NCBI GenBank assembly: GCA_950022655.1
Contig: OX465579.1
Coordinates: forward strand, 47,347,950 to 47,411,949
Length of the DNA: 64,000 nt
Direction: 5' to 3'
Source: Alentia gelatinosa
Taxonomy: Eukaryota > Annelida > Polychaeta > Phyllodocida > Polynoidae
The notes beneath the pieces were generated by a model, which had not been told where the DNA came from, made no database searches, and saw only the letters and a list, made by a program, of their open reading frames with translations. Both the position numbers and the translations under genes were made by a program. Positions 1 to 12,269 of this stretch are shown here, piece by piece. Each line of letters begins with the position of its first letter. The stretch's first letter is position 1.

Positions 1-1737
1 GTTAACACGATACTACCGGGAACGAATAAAACAAATTACCACAGAATAACTCTAAAAGATAACGAAAAACATGAGCCAATAGAACAAGAGGATACAGCAA
101 GCTTTATTAACAAGTTTTTCGTAAATATCGGTCCTGCACTCGCAAAAGATAAATTCCTGCCTTGGAAATTCTATGATGAAAAAACAAATGAGGAAATGGA
201 GAATATAACAACTAACAAAGCGGAAATATCAAAATTAATACAAGAAATAAATGTTAGGAAACCCTCAGGCTTAGATGGCATAAGAACTGCTATATTGAAG
301 GACTTCTTACTTTTGATACCTGGTGTCTTTACTGATTTGTGTAACACTATTTTTGAAGTTTATGAAATTCCAATATCCTGGAAATCATCGGTAGTTACTC
401 CCATACCCAAGGGAGGCAATCGATTTGATTGTGCCAACTTACGACCAATATCTATTATACCAGTACCTGCAAAATTACTTGAGAAACTGATAAATCAACG
501 GCTATGGATTCACCTTAATGAAAATGACATTATTGTCGAAAACCAAAATGGTTTCAGGAAAGGTTATTCTACAACGAAAACTATTTCTGACTTCACGGAC
601 GAGATTGCAAAACAGATTAATTTGGGAAGGGTAATGGGAGCGGTATTCATAGATCTTAAGAAGGCCTTCGACACCGTAGATCACTCCATCCTACTTAATA
701 AAATGAATTACTATGGTATCAAGGGCAAAAATATTAATTTATTCCAAAATTATTTATCCAATAGAACTCAAAAAACAAAGGTAAATGGTTACTATTCGGA
801 AGCGGATGGAGTGGTCTGCGGTGTCCCACAAGGGTCCAACTTGGGGCCAACCCTCTTCTTACTGTATGTAAATGACATGATAAAATACCTGGGCAATGTG
901 TGCAGCACAAAGTTATATGCAGATGACACTATAATATATGTGTATGGTAATAACAAAGACGAACTGGAAACAAAATTGCAAAATAGCCTTTTATTGATGG
1001 AGACATGGTGCCTACAGAATAAGCTAACAGTAAATGCCACAAAAACCAAATACATGTCGTTTGGAACAAATTATCAATGTAAAAGGATGGGCCACATCAA
1101 GTTGTTATTAAATGATACTCCGTTACAAAATGTGAACACCTACAAGTATCTTGGGGTCTTCCTGGACTCCCAATTAACATATAAGACACATATTGGTGAA
1201 AAATTAAAGCGAATCACATTTAGAACGTATCTACTAGCCAAGATGAGGCCCTTCCTTAGTCAAAATGCCACTCTGAAAGTCTATAAAGCATATCTAATAC
1301 CATACTTTGATTATGGAGACCTACTGTACATAGATGGCTCAATTGTATTAAGAAACAAACTACAGATAGCGCAAAACAACTGCCTAAGGATAATCTTGAA
1401 ACTTAATTATCGTACGAGTATCTATAGACTGCATCAAATGGCTTAAATACCTTTTTTGGAAGAACGTCGAAAATGTCATATGCTGAATGCCATGTATAAA
1501 CGATCACGTCTTGCAGGGTATTGTGAGGAGAGGGTGGGTATAACAAGAGCTTATGATGCACCAATACTAAGGGTGGCACAACCAAATGGAACTTTGTACC
1601 AAAAAAGTGTAGAATATTATGGTAGTAGACTATGGAACCAGTTGCCGCCTGTTACGAGGAATACCCCTACATATGAAATGTTCAAGAGTATCACAAAAAC
1701 CATTATGTTAGAAAATATTATAGGTCTGAACGAGTGA
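1..1737 (+). pseudogene. LINE reverse transcriptase, C-terminal part, one in-frame stop
   Basis: The frame is open from base 1 and runs to a TGA at 1735-1737, broken only by TAA at 1444-1446. Visible RT landmarks in order are the LRPISIIP block, ENQNGFRKGYST, the FIDLKKAFDTVDH block with its catalytic Asp, GVPQGSNLGP, the catalytic YADD at about 916-927, and a NTYKYLGVFLD block. After the nonsense codon the frame continues with EERRKCHMLNAMYKRS, a tail normal for these proteins, so the stop is a point mutation and not the true end. The endonuclease and any ORF1 would lie left of the window. The single defect implies a fairly young insertion. Confidence 0.93.
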
Positions 1738-2038
1738 TAAGCGGCTGGAATGTGGGGGAGCCCATACTCATCATCACAAGCAGCAAGATTGTCTTGGATA
1801 GATAGGAACTGATGTGTTAGATTGTAAGTGAAAATACGGAATTACATGCCTACATTTGTAATCGATGATGTTATTATGTTAACAGGAAAAGAAACCTGAT
1901 GAAAACCAGCACACGCATACATGCAATGCTGACAGGTTTCTCTTATTGGCTCTAGTGATTGATGAATATCAAAAAACAAAATGTATACTGTGTAAAGTGA
2001 AAAGAACCAATAAAATCTGAAAAAAAAAAAAAAAAAAA
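1..2038 (+). mobile_element. Non-LTR retrotransposon (LINE), 3' end with poly-A tail
   Basis: The element enters from the left edge of the window. It holds the 3' part of its reverse-transcriptase ORF (to 1737), about 280 bases of 3' UTR, an AATAAA signal at 2009-2014 and an A-run at 2020-2038. A true A-tail right after a polyadenylation signal marks the 3' end of an insertion made by target-primed reverse transcription. The 5' end and target-site duplication are outside the window. The A-tail and RT style suggest the Jockey superfamily, but the clade is a guess. It lies in the 3' flank of the AOPEP-like gene, in the opposite orientation. Confidence 0.9.
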
Positions 2039-2257
2039 TATAGCCCTGTCCGTTGAGTTCATGCCGCTGAAGAATGTCAAAACGATAATCTAAAAAAGAA
2101 AGAGTATTGTTCTGTTGACAATCACACATGCTTAACATTAGTATGTTTCTTTGTATTGTCTACCTGGACTAATGTACTGATGCACCGGCATATATATAGA
2201 CAGGCTCAGGCAACGTCCGGCACTCTGGTTTACATAATTACATAATGGCATAATATC

Positions 2258-3052
2258 TCATGTGGTGTCACGCAAGGGTCCACATTAGGACCATTACTGT
2301 TTCTGATCTACCTTGATGACCTTGTTGTGGCGCTGGGAATTTGTAGCCTGAGTTTGCACACTGATGATACTGTTATTTATAGGATTGGTGAAAATATCAA
2401 TGAACAATATAAATTACAAGAAGATCTGTATAAACTAGAAATCCGGTGCCTATAAAATAAACAAAAATTATGTACTTCTAAAACTAGATTTATGAATCAG
2501 ACTTCAACATGTACCGGAGTATCAATATTTAGGTGTTACTTTAGATGGACAATTGGACTACCATGCACTTACAGATTCGAAGAACGATTAAAACAATATC
2601 GTTTAAACGGTACCAGTTTGTAAAATTAAGGTCGTATATCATAAAATCAGCTGCTATAAAAATCTACAAAATGAGTGTTCTGCCTTACTTTAATTACAGC
2701 GATGTTTTGTTTACGTGCTGCGGACTAAAAGTTTGTTTTAAAACAGCAACGTTTACAAAATAACTGTTTAAGGTTGCACAATTACACAGTAATGGAAGAA
2801 CACCCTATCTGGAGGAGAGAAAATTGTGTCATACACTCAACTATATGTACAAAAAGGTCAAGTTTGCTTAAGTATATTGATTTACAACCACAAAATACCA
2901 GAGCTGGTAATGCACCTCTCCTGATAATGTTTAGCCCGAGTTTTCAGGCGTATACTAGATTTGATAATTACCACGGTGCGCTGTTACGGAACGAACTTAC
3001 TCCTATATTACGCAACACATTCCGGGTCTGGGTTAGATTATTCCCTGAGTAA
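2258..3052 (+). pseudogene. Degenerate LINE RT relic related to the upstream copy
   Basis: Reading from 2258 gives CGVTQGSTLGPLLFLIYLDD and then HTDDTVIY, where the usual YADD has become HTDD. The frame stops near 2455. Fragments at about 2545-2763 (KIYKMSVLPYFNYSDVLF) and 2774-3052 (ALLRNELTPILRNTFRVW) match the palm/thumb end and the tail of the intact-looking copy just to the left. At least two frame changes and several stops separate the pieces. It has the same orientation as the first LINE but is much older, and no A-tail is recognisable. Confidence 0.8.
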
Positions 3053-4461
3053 TAATATGTCATTATATACAATACTTCGCATCATGTCTGATCTCCGTTG
3101 CTGTTTCTACATTGTAGTTTGTCTAGTAGTCACTAGTATCATCTGATTCTGCATTGCGAAGGAGTTTGAAGAGGATGTTGTATGAGAAAAATACCAAACT
3201 CTGTTATTTCCTTAGGCTCTGAAAACCAGGAGTGAAGCCAGGTGCCTCCTTTGTTGATGCAGAACGTAACTTTGTAAAATCATTATGCTGGAAACTGTAT
3301 GTTTCTATAAGCATTCGACCATAAGCGTCACATTATACATGGAACTGCTGTAAAACATATACGAGCTCAATAGAGGAAAACTTTACACACACATAAAGTA
3401 TACAGTATGAACCTGAGTGCTTGCCTAATTTAACAAGATAGATAGGTTGTTGAGTAATATGGTCTCATCGTAAGATTTCACAGTACAAAGGGGATTCTCG
3501 ATAAATGATTCCATATCAACGCTGTGCTATTTTCTCGTCATTTTCTTACTGTGCGTTTTTCTGTTTTTCGTTGTTTTTGCTTTTCTTATTGTTCTGCTGC
3601 TGCACGCTGCAGGATCAGACAAGTCATATTCTGGGAGATTAAATTCAGGAATTAAGAACGCCTGTTTCACCTATCTTAGAATCAGATAGTTTATAGAAAC
3701 TACAGTCATAGACAAACTAGATATTTCCAATATATTTATTTCAGAGTCATCTTAACTTGCTGCAGAATGACATGCGTAACGTACCGTTCAGAGCTACCAT
3801 TGGGCAGAGATTACCATTGGATTACCATACAAATTGGCTTATATAGAACAAGCACGGGTACTTACCACACGTTTTAGAAACAGCTTCTCTTCCGTCATCA
3901 AATATTCAGCAACTCCTGATTTAAAAGTTTATTACGTATAAAAGACTTCCGTTATCTTATTTGTGGTTTCGGTACGTTCAACTGAAACTACGGAGTACTT
4001 CATTGATACCCCGTCAATTGTCTTGATAAAAAAATAGAAGCGGATATTTATTACATAAAATATTGTCAATTCTAAACCTGAGTTCGCAGGGTATTATACC
4101 ATTATTGAATCGCTATTCATTTCTTTTGAGAAGTTGAAAATAAAAAGTATTTTTGATATGGATGTATGTGGACAATACAAATTAAATACACCTATGTGCG
4201 CCACGTGATTCATCTTCCGTGGCATCACAGTCAGCGCGACCGGCAGAATACAGTTACCCACCATACCTGGTATACTGTTTTACCTCTTAGGCAGTGATAT
4301 TATTCAATGTACTACTTAAGCCTAATAGTTCAGCGGCTCAATGTCTGTTTCATTTATAATGTTATTTCTGATTGGAGATATCGGATGACTATATGATATA
4401 TTAGGCCCAATTATGAAGAATACAATGATAGTGCAGAAGCTAACAGCTCAGATGTACGTCG
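3053..4461. other. 3' flank of the AOPEP-like gene; 3' UTR and A+T-rich spacer
   Basis: No coding region or repeat is recognised here. The part next to 4461 should be the 3' UTR of the minus-strand gene whose stop codon is at 4462-4464. A minus-strand AATAAA (TTTATT at 4047-4052) is one possible polyadenylation signal about 400 bases downstream of the stop. Confidence 0.4.
4047..4052 (-). promoter_or_regulatory. Candidate polyadenylation signal of the AOPEP-like gene
   Basis: This is the nearest minus-strand AATAAA that I saw downstream of the stop codon at 4462-4464. The hexamer is common in A+T-rich DNA, so position is the only support. Confidence 0.25.
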
Positions 4462-4620
4462 TCAGGATGAGGCCGTCTCGCCGTATATCATGGCGCGGAT
4501 GGTGGCTCGGGTGCCTTCCTCCAGGTCCGCGGACACCCTCTGGAAGCATTCGACAGCAAGCGCTCTCTGGACAGGACAACGGGACAGCACCAACTCTCCA
4601 TAGAGGTACACACCCATGGC
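4462..4620 (-). CDS. AOPEP: AOPEP-like aminopeptidase O, last coding exon
   Basis: On the minus strand a pyrimidine-rich acceptor (gactgtttcag) is followed by 52 codons and TGA at 4462-4464. The peptide starts AMGVYLYGELVLSRC and ends IRAMIYGETASS. It is helical and strikingly GC-rich against the A+T-rich surroundings. Joined in phase 0 to the exon at 51404-51490 it gives FLYNDQ-AMGVYLYGEL, the kind of Q-x-x-x-x-YLYGEL stretch I associate with the C-terminal helical domain of aminopeptidase O in the M1 (leukotriene A4 hydrolase-like) family. That domain packs against the zinc-peptidase core and carries no catalytic residues. RNPEP or LTA4H homologues are alternatives but fit less well. The intron before it is about 46.8 kb. 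Confidence 0.82.
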   Translation of the reverse strand, partial: AMGVYLYGELVLSRCPVQRALAVECFQRVSADLEEGTRATIRAMIYGETASS

Positions 4621-4872
4621 CTGAAACAGTCAAGTAGGACATATATCTAACATGATGATAATATATAACAACTAAATACAGGAAAACCGGTAACAGCAAA
4701 CAGAACTATTGAATAATTACTGGAATTTTTTTTATCTGAAGAAGTATTTCCATCTATCAAAGACAGTGGCGGAAAATCCGGCAATTTCTCTAGAACTTGC
4801 AATGGAAATCCCAGCAAAAAATATCACCTACATATATGAAACCACAATCTTAATTTGCAGACCTCACTGTGT

Positions 4873-5806
4873 GGGGGCCATCCATAAAGTAGAATTGACC
4901 CCCCTACCCCTGTTGCAGAAAATACGCTTTTGCATATACACATTTATATTGCACATATACATTTTCTGGACCCCCACCCCCCTTTACTCAATATGTGGTA
5001 TATACCCTCTCCATACTGGCAACTCACCAACCTGCCAATCTACTGCCTACCTACCCAACACCCTGCCCATCCAACACCCTGCTGAACCACCAACCTGCCC
5101 ATCCACTGACCTACCTATCCACTAACCTGTCCATCCATCATACCTCCAACCCACCAACCTGCCCATCCACCAACATACAAACTCATCAACCTGCCAATCC
5201 ACCACCCTACCAACCTGCCCATCTACCACCCGGCCACCCCAGCAACCTGTTCATCCACTAACCTGCCCATCTACCACTCTACCAATCCACCAACCTGCCG
5301 ATCCACCAACCTACCCATCCACCAAACTGCCCAACCACCAACCTGCTCAACCCTCAGTCTACTCACCCACCATCCTGACTTCCTACCAGCCAAGCGACCT
5401 GCCCATCTAACACCCTGCCAACCCACCAACTTGCCCATCCGCCACCCTGTCTAACCACCAACCTGCCTGCCAATCCACCAACCTACTCACCCACCAACCT
5501 GCCCATCCACCAACCTTCCCATCTACTACCCTACCAATCCACCAACCTGCCCATCCACCAACTTTTCCATCTACCACCCTACCAATCCACCAACCTGCCC
5601 ATCCACCAACCTGCCAACCCACCAACCTGTCATCATTCCCTAGCCTTAAATAAAACTTATTCAAGGCATTGCAATGTTTTCTGAACGATGCGTATGGAAA
5701 ATCATGCCATCAACCCCTCCCCTCCCCGCTCTTGTACGCATTGGGTCTAACAACACCCCCCCCCCCCCCCACCCCCTTAATGAGTATGTACTTTATGGAC
5801 GGCCCC
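4873..5806. mobile_element. Short-TIR element enclosing a minisatellite
   Basis: The left end has GGGGCCATCCATAAAGTA (4874-4891) and the right end has TACTTTATGGACGGCCCC (5789-5806), an inverted match with one mismatch. C-rich tracts follow inside both ends. This terminal sequence resembles a widespread family of small palindromic elements in animals, but no superfamily is assigned. Nearly all of the interior is the tandem repeat at about 5020-5640, so the element seems to have been expanded by array growth. No target-site duplication could be fixed. Confidence 0.6.
5020..5640. repeat. 16-bp-class minisatellite (CCACCAACCTGCCCAT)
   Basis: Dozens of imperfect copies of a 16-base unit run almost without interruption. 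The top strand is strongly C/A-rich and G-poor. The long minus-strand open frame over it (GWWIGRVVDGKVGGWAG periodicity) is a by-product of the repeat and not a gene. A C-run of about 15 follows at 5757-5771. Confidence 0.9.
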
Positions 5807-5879
5807 TGTGCTTTCACACTGGATTTGTGACAGTAATAGTTAAAAGGGTTATTCATTTACTAGATAGAGAGGATCTACA

Positions 5880-6800
5880 TGATTGATCTTGCAACATTTT
5901 AGGCGCCGTTGGTAGGTAATTGCAGGACCAGGAACTGGGCCCAAACAAATCCATTGAGTTAATTTCCAACGTAATGTGTTGCAATAACTGTCGAGAGGCA
6001 TCATAAAGGTATCTCAGACGCCTCCCAGGTAAATATTTAATGGTGCATGCCTTGAATCTCGATGGAAAGGGAGTGAATTCTGATTAGAACACAATAGCTG
6101 CAGAAACCATAAGAGGCATGTAAGCAATAATGAATCCATCTAATCGTCTGCCGCACACATTTGCTGTTATCATTGTTAGGCCATTCACTGAACCTTTACT
6201 CGAGTGGGAAACGACTCTGTGATTCATAGCGCTCTAAATAAAAGAGTTCTGTCACTTCCAGCCATTAAATCGCAAGTGCAATTCGGTTATAATCCGAATC
6301 TCGTCTAGTCTACAGGATTTTTGAAATATTAAAGAATAAACTGTCAATCTGGCTATCATGTATTGCCGTACAGCTATCATGTTATATTTGTGATCATTGT
6401 ATTTCTCATTTGAAAGTAAGTTAAACTTTAAGGAAAATCCAGTATCCTATCGATAGTGAATATCCTCAGGGCTTTATTAGTTTTTACAGGCGACCGGACT
6501 CCTCATATCTAGTCTCGTCTATGTGGTCTCCAGACCTCTAGGAAAGACTATTATATGCTTCTATTGCAGATAATAGAAAGTGGTCAAATATTTTTAGTTC
6601 TTTTGTTTTTCTTCCCATTTTTCATCATTCCTTTCTTCTCATCCAGTTGATTGTACTTTTCAATACCTTTACAGAATTCAATTGTTTTTGGTCTCTAAAT
6701 TACTCCTTTTAAAAAATCATTCTTACGTTGAGCACATAGTCTGCACATATGTATGTGGCCATTTGAATAAGGAGTTGTCATACATGTGTGAGAAAGGTGT
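5880..6800. other. Intronic spacer, nothing recognised
   Basis: The stretch is A+T-rich. No splice-bounded exon, transposon terminus or tandem array was seen on either strand. Confidence 0.4.
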
Positions 6801-8345
6801 GATTGAAGAAACCTTCATTCACAAGGAAGAAGGGAACGGGAGGATTAATTCTGACAAAGATGACAGAGAGAAACTCGGGACAAATCTACAATTTATGATC
6901 CATCCCTTAAAGCCTGGCACTCTCCCTCAGTCAATTGTCAACATTAGTATAGATAGGATTGGACTAGAAGATGTAGATGTTTATGATTCAGTTTCGAGAC
7001 TGGCAAAGGAAGGCATTTGAGAAATCATGGCCTAAGGGCTTCCACGATACACTAAATATCCAGAAGTAGTAACCATGGTGATGTGAGGATACGCAAGGGT
7101 AAGAGTACTCTGTAGAAGAACTTGCAGATTGAGCTCTCTCAGAGATGTTTGCAGATGTAGTTGTTATTGGTGGATGTGCCATTCTGTGAATACTGGAATG
7201 GCAGCAGCAAGTGTCTGGGTTAGACGTTGCGAAGTCATTTTGGAGTTATATCCTTCAATGTCTCCTGCAACATGATGTGCAGGGATGTCAGTTGGCTTCT
7301 GGGAAAAAAGTGGAAATATTTTTCCTGTCGATTTTTCTACCTCAGAGAGACTGGGAAATCTTGGATGATATGTCCTTGTCGGCCATGGCAGAGGGCTGAG
7401 GGTCTATGGGGAGGTCCAAATCACTGTTTTAATGGCGTAAATGAGGCTAAATCAATATTACTTTTGTTTGAAGCAAGGAAAAGGAATTACATATACTGAA
7501 TGTGGAAAAGTGGATTTCCACGGAAAAGTGGAAAACTGACATTTCTGGATGTGTACCTAGTGTTAGATCGATATTATGAACATAGTATCAAGAACCCTAC
7601 AAGGATAGAAAGAACTAGTGACATCATTGTGGGCCGACATCAAATATCCCTCTAGACTCTGTTGCCATTACAGGTCACCCTGCCTGTAACACGCAATAAA
7701 GTACAGTTAAAGAAAATAATCACTGAATATGTTGTGAGAGAAGCAAAGGGTATGGTATTACAGAATACATTTGTAGTAACAGGACCGGAACCCATCACAA
7801 GTATGTGGAGGATTCATTATCAACAGGGATGACCTACAAACTACACATGAGGAGGCGTATGTCAACATGGTTTCGCAGGCCATGAAATTGGCAAGGAACA
7901 AGAACGGCCCAGTTCATGTCATATCTAATGATACATATGTATCTGTATTGTTTCTTCATTTTTATTCTATCATGGGAAAGAATCTCTTGTAATTATGCTG
8001 GGTACAAGTTCCTCAAGGGCAGTGAGAGATATAGGTGCAAAAGTAAACGCTCACAAGAAAATCATCTTCAGGTTTCTTGTTGCCTACTCCTTAACTGGTT
8101 GTAATAGTGTTCTTCAGTTCTGGGGCATTGAGATAACCAAAGCAATTAAAGCTTTGACTAGATGTGTTCAAGTTATATGTTGGATCCAGCCACAAAGATG
8201 ATTGTCCTAGTCCAACTACCCCCATCAGTTTCTCCTGCTTGCTCACAAGTGCTTAATAAGATTAACTGTGTTTATGCCATCTTGTAGATACACATGGAAA
8301 AAACATAGTGTTGATTTAAACAGTGATAATAAATCGGATGAAGAG
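6800..8345 (+). pseudogene. Decayed FEN/PIN-nuclease-like gene (multicopy animal family), copy 1
   Basis: Pieces of one protein appear in order with several frameshifts. LKPGTLPQSIVNISIDRIG lies near 6912-6970, then FEKSWPKGFHDTL after a shift near 6995, then VISNDTYVSVLFLHFY near 7916, then a segment ending FLVAYSLTGCNSVLQFWGI near 8060-8135. The last two correspond to MSDDTYVLVLAIHH and HAFTGTDITSSYYGKGK in the better copy at 29.1-29.8 kb. An Asp-rich strand followed later by a GCD-type motif and a lysine-rich helix recalls FEN1/XPG nucleases, but this link is my inference. The family is common and unnamed in aquatic animal genomes. Many stops are present. No flanking TIRs were found. Confidence 0.55.
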
Positions 8346-8934
8346 ATGGACTGAAATCAGATCTAAAAAATGGTGATTCAAGGAATTTTAGATTTCTTTA
8401 AATTTTAAATTGAAATTCCGTGATTTATTGTATGTGGTCAAACTGTCCGGTGTTCTGGTCTCGAACAAGTTAAAGCAGCCAAGGGGGTACAACCCGTGGC
8501 TCCTATAGTCCTGAGCGTTTAATATGGGTAAAATGACAATATCTAGGTCGATCAAATGCAGCATTTGTAAAATATGATATCTTCGAAAATTAAGTTGATA
8601 GAATTCAAGAGAACTTCATAAAGAATACATGACAGAACTTTTTAGGCCCAAGATTCGAAAATTGTGGTGCCATCTGTCATTTTATCAAAAATCTTTGGCC
8701 TGAGGTCATATTTCTGCTTGAATCACTGACATTATAAATAAGCAAGAAAGACTTGATTTTCCTTCAGTCCTATATCAGTCAATATTTGGCATAGATACTT
8801 CAAATGAAGAGTGATTTGTAGATGAACCCCCACAGAATACAACCAGTAGGTTAGCTTATTGATCAAATATTATTTAGAGGTAATTATTGGCCATTTCTAG
8901 CTATGCCATATGATAAAAATGCAATAATTATATA
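8346..8934. other. Intronic spacer, nothing recognised
   Basis: The stretch is A+T-rich with no recognisable gene, terminus or array. Confidence 0.4.
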
Positions 8935-9680
8935 GAACTGTATCGAGAATCGTATAAATAGACAATACTCCACGAGTTTGGATGTGACCGCATCGTCATC
9001 GAGGCGAAGCCGAGTGACGATTATGGCACATCCAAACGAATGGAGTATTGTCTATTTTATGATTCGAGTGCCGTTCTGGATTTATCTTACCCCCTTCTAT
9101 GATGTTAGATAGTATCAGAATATCAGAATAGCTCGAATATACCTAGCGAATTCACTACGCCACGACCGTGGCGTAGTATTGTCACTTTATGGGGGTGATC
9201 GTTGAGTATTTTTTCCTAATGTTATTTCTATGGCGAAGCTTGTACCAGGGGTGAGATAATATCAGAAAATCACATTTTAGGGCACGTTTGGAGTGTTTGT
9301 CATCTGTCATAATGCTCCTGTATCTCAGGAAATATCTATCACAGCCTGGCAATATAAGTATCATTTTAATTGTCTTGAAATAGCTAAAAAGATCAGGTGT
9401 TTATTTCTATGGGTCATCGCGATAGATTTTAATTAAATCACTGTGAAGACAGGAAGGTAACGTGTTTTAGTTTTTTTACCTAGCAATTTCCGATGTTCAA
9501 TCTACGACAGAAAATCTGAGCTATCACATAGGTATACAAGATATACAGCAATAGATAGGCGCAAGTCTTAGCTTTCTAATGAAGTTTTGTTTATAAAAAT
9601 CGCCCCATTATTTACGACACAACAGAGATTTCCCTTTTTCAAGTTAGAAAAAACTAGTTTTTGTCCCATATTAAACGCTC
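8935..9680. mobile_element. Palindrome-rich foldback element, copy 1 (partial)
   Basis: A long inverted repeat at 8943-9067 has outer arms around ATAGACAATACTCCA and TGGAGTATTGTCTAT and a core reading ATCGTCAtcGAGGC-gaa-GCC-gaGTGACGAT. It is followed by a second palindrome (CACTACGCCACG-CGTGGCGTAG, 9153-9178) and about 480 bases that recur in the 40.7-42.3 kb element, partly inverted (for example GGAAATATCTATCACA and ATCACTGTGAAGACAGGAAGG). A third copy of the core is at 50.8-50.96 kb. No ORF is present, so it is non-autonomous. Confidence 0.7.
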
Positions 9681-9690
9681 AGATTAAGTA

Positions 9691-10105
9691 CTATGAAGTT
9701 TAATCAACCTAGGGTTCTCGGATCCGCGGGGCTGCTCAGCCCACCCCATACTCAGCTCCCATCCAGGTTTGAAGACCAAAGCCCTCTCATCTTTTAGTAT
9801 TGAACCTCGACTAGCCTTATAAGCCCAGCGGCCCCCATGGCTTGTTTATTTGGTTTGATTTAACGTCCCGTCAACCATTATAGGTCCTTACCAGACTTTC
9901 CCAAGGTTTTCTTTACACCACGGGGGTGTTGATCGAATCTATGTGATGAATTCAGGTAGAAATCTGACGCCTACACATTTACCGAGGTGAGAGTTTTTAC
10001 TTCCCACACCACATAGATCTGGTATGAGAAGGATTGGCCTTTGATATAGTAGTAAATCTACCGCGGCTCCGAGAACCCTAGGTCGATTAGGATTAAACTT
10101 CATAG
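9691..10105. mobile_element. Small TIR element flanked by TA, containing a SINE fragment
   Basis: The left terminus CTATGAAGTTTAATC plus CCTAGGGTTCTCGGatCCGCGG (9691-9728) is matched in inverse at 10061-10105 (CCGCGGCTCCGAGAACCCTAGG, then GATTAAACTTCATAG). TA dinucleotides touch both ends, as expected of a Tc1/mariner-type insertion. The interior includes a minus-strand SINE fragment cut exactly at the right TIR. No ORF is present. Confidence 0.7.
9843..10062 (-). repeat. SINE fragment lacking its tRNA head
   Basis: The sequence matches the two longer SINE copies at 48150-48427 and 53009-53314: a tail region with GATTTAACGTCCCG, then TACACATTTACCGAGGTG, then GGCCTTTGATATAG and GTAAATCTACC. 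It stops where the right terminal inverted repeat of the host element begins, so the tRNA-like promoter part is missing. Confidence 0.7.
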
Positions 10106-12269
10106 TAATCGTTTAATTAATAATCATACATTTAATCATTCATATGTTTTCGCACTCCACCCAGATAGTTTCTCCAGAGACTTACTATATTGTAAACTCC
10201 ACGAGGACACCACCATTCTAAAGGAAAACGTTCTGTCCGTATTCAGTACTCGTGAAACCTGTTGTACATACACCTGTTATTAACTTACTAATAAGAACAA
10301 ATCTTGGTCGGCTCAGCATTGATTTGTATATCATGTTAAAGGCATCCTCTTGGCTTGTTTACTGAGACTATCCTATACACAGAACGAACGAACTGTGGCC
10401 TTCCTGTCCATCGGCTCGCAGGATGTACCGACGGCGTATCACCTCATTAATAAGGCCAGGCTGAGTCATCGTTCATTATTGTGATCATTTTTCCTCCACC
10501 TTCGGGTTCCCTATTTGGGTTCCCTGCGGGTTTATGAAAATCTTTTTTTTTTATTCATCGTTCATGTTATAAATTTTATCTTTTTAAATCTAATGTTAGT
10601 AGGATAATGGGTGGGGGGCGCACGGACGACCAGGTGGATACACAATTCACTGACAGCTTGTGTACTATTACAAAAAAGGCTAGGCTGATACCTACAGAAC
10701 AATGGTATTTTGAAAGTAAATACTATATAAAAAAAATAAAAAAAATAATAATAATGGCTTTATTACATTAATCAATCAAATGATACCTAATAGGATTTTA
10801 GAAAGATTTTATATACCTCCCAACACAAAATTGAATTTCCCATAGATTGATATATGGCAATCGACCAAAAATGAACAGTTGATACCCCTATTGCAAAGAT
10901 AGGAATAATCAGACAGTGACGTAAACGAATGATGCAGATTCTCACTGACCCCACCGGTCGGAGTCTTAATGTCTTAATGAGTGTCGATGTCTTAATTTGA
11001 AATGTCCCCAATACCATATTCATCACATACAAAAATAAATGCCTGATTAGCACGAGCCTAGATGACCTGATAAACACCCAGTTTTCCCTGCACAATGTTG
11101 CATGCCGCACTCCACAATGGTGGCAATAAGAGGCGTTCTCCTTACAATTGATACATATTTCATCATTTTTGTAAGCTCCACTTGTACCCCAGGCTTCAGC
11201 CTAACAAAGAGGACAAAACCAGTCCGGAACAGGTGTTCCGAGTCACGTCGTTAACGGACATATCACGTGGCACCAGATATTGGCTGTTGAAGCGAAAGGA
11301 GCTACCTGCCATTATACAGAAGGACAATAGACTTTGGAGAAATCCACACAGGACACCAAAGTTCTACATTCCTCATTTCCTGCAAAAGTTCCTATGAAGA
11401 GGCACCCAACAAACAATAAATATGAGCCATACTATGAATACAGTGGTCGACTAAGAATATTATGTGTGTAACCACAATACTTATATACCCATTGCCGAAC
11501 AATCTATAGTGACATGCCGCTGCTAGGGTTATAGTAATTATGAGTTATGTACCAAGGCTGACGTTTTCATCCTAGGATGAAATTTTCGTCCTAGGCTGAC
11601 GTTTTCATCCCAGGCTGACCATGTGATTTTTATGGACGATACGATTGGCTAACGCACTGTTATACTAAATACAGGTAGTCCAGGCAGATTTCACAGTAGA
11701 TCTCTGTCAACAAAATTCCATATGTATGGCGTATACACGGCAAACACGGCATTACACTGCATAATTGCATCCGATACGAATCAAATGAACACTTTCGAAG
11801 AAGTGATAAACATACATCTTTTAGGCCCTTGTTTGTGTCTAGCTTTTAGGCAACTGATTAGTTAAAATCTGACCAAAGCTGACATCAGTGTATAAATACA
11901 ATACATACAAGTATATCTCTAAATGCCTTCAAGAGGAGCGGACCAGTACGCAATTATCGATGCAAACTGTCTCTTGTAAGGGGGTGGGGATACATCTGGA
12001 GGTACACAGGTATCAGAAATGCCGCGGTATGGGTCTCTTTTAGCATTAGCCAAGTCGTAGCACAACCCAGATTGTGGGGCATCCCGTGAAGGGGCTAGCC
12101 TCCCCGCAACTTGAGGCACTTTGGCCCGGGACAGAATCCTCTCTTTATGTGTATTTCACCCCGTTAAGCGGCACCCCACGGCACAGGCCACTTTGGGTCT
12201 GATCGGAGGATAATTCACCCACATATAATATGCCTATATATGAAGGTAATTAACCCTTTCAAAATCATT
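10106..12269. other. Intronic spacer with a small tandem repeat
   Basis: No gene was recognised. The only structure found is a 19-bp tandem repeat at 11556-11620 and A-rich simple sequence near 10730-10755. Modest open frames at 10787-11110 (minus) and 11182-11397 (plus) have no recognisable motif. Confidence 0.4.
11556..11620. repeat. 19-bp tandem repeat, about 3.4 copies
   Basis: The unit GGCTGACGTTTTCATCCTA repeats with a few substitutions. The middle copy reads GGATGAAATTTTCGTCCTA, which makes the first two copies nearly palindromic around CATCCTAGGATG. Confidence 0.8.

Noticed and set aside
1890..1925. CTGATGA and GAAA near each other, suggesting a hammerhead ribozyme
   Set aside because: No stem II or closing stems can be formed with the right spacing. 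Other CTGATGA sites (30710, 45893) fail in the same way.
5020..5640. Regularly spaced repeats considered as a CRISPR array
   Set aside because: There is no alternation of constant repeats with unique spacers; it is a plain tandem minisatellite in a eukaryotic intron.
5407..5664. 85-codon minus-strand frame rich in Gly and Trp
   Set aside because: It is the translation of the 16-bp minisatellite; all frames over the array are open for the same reason.
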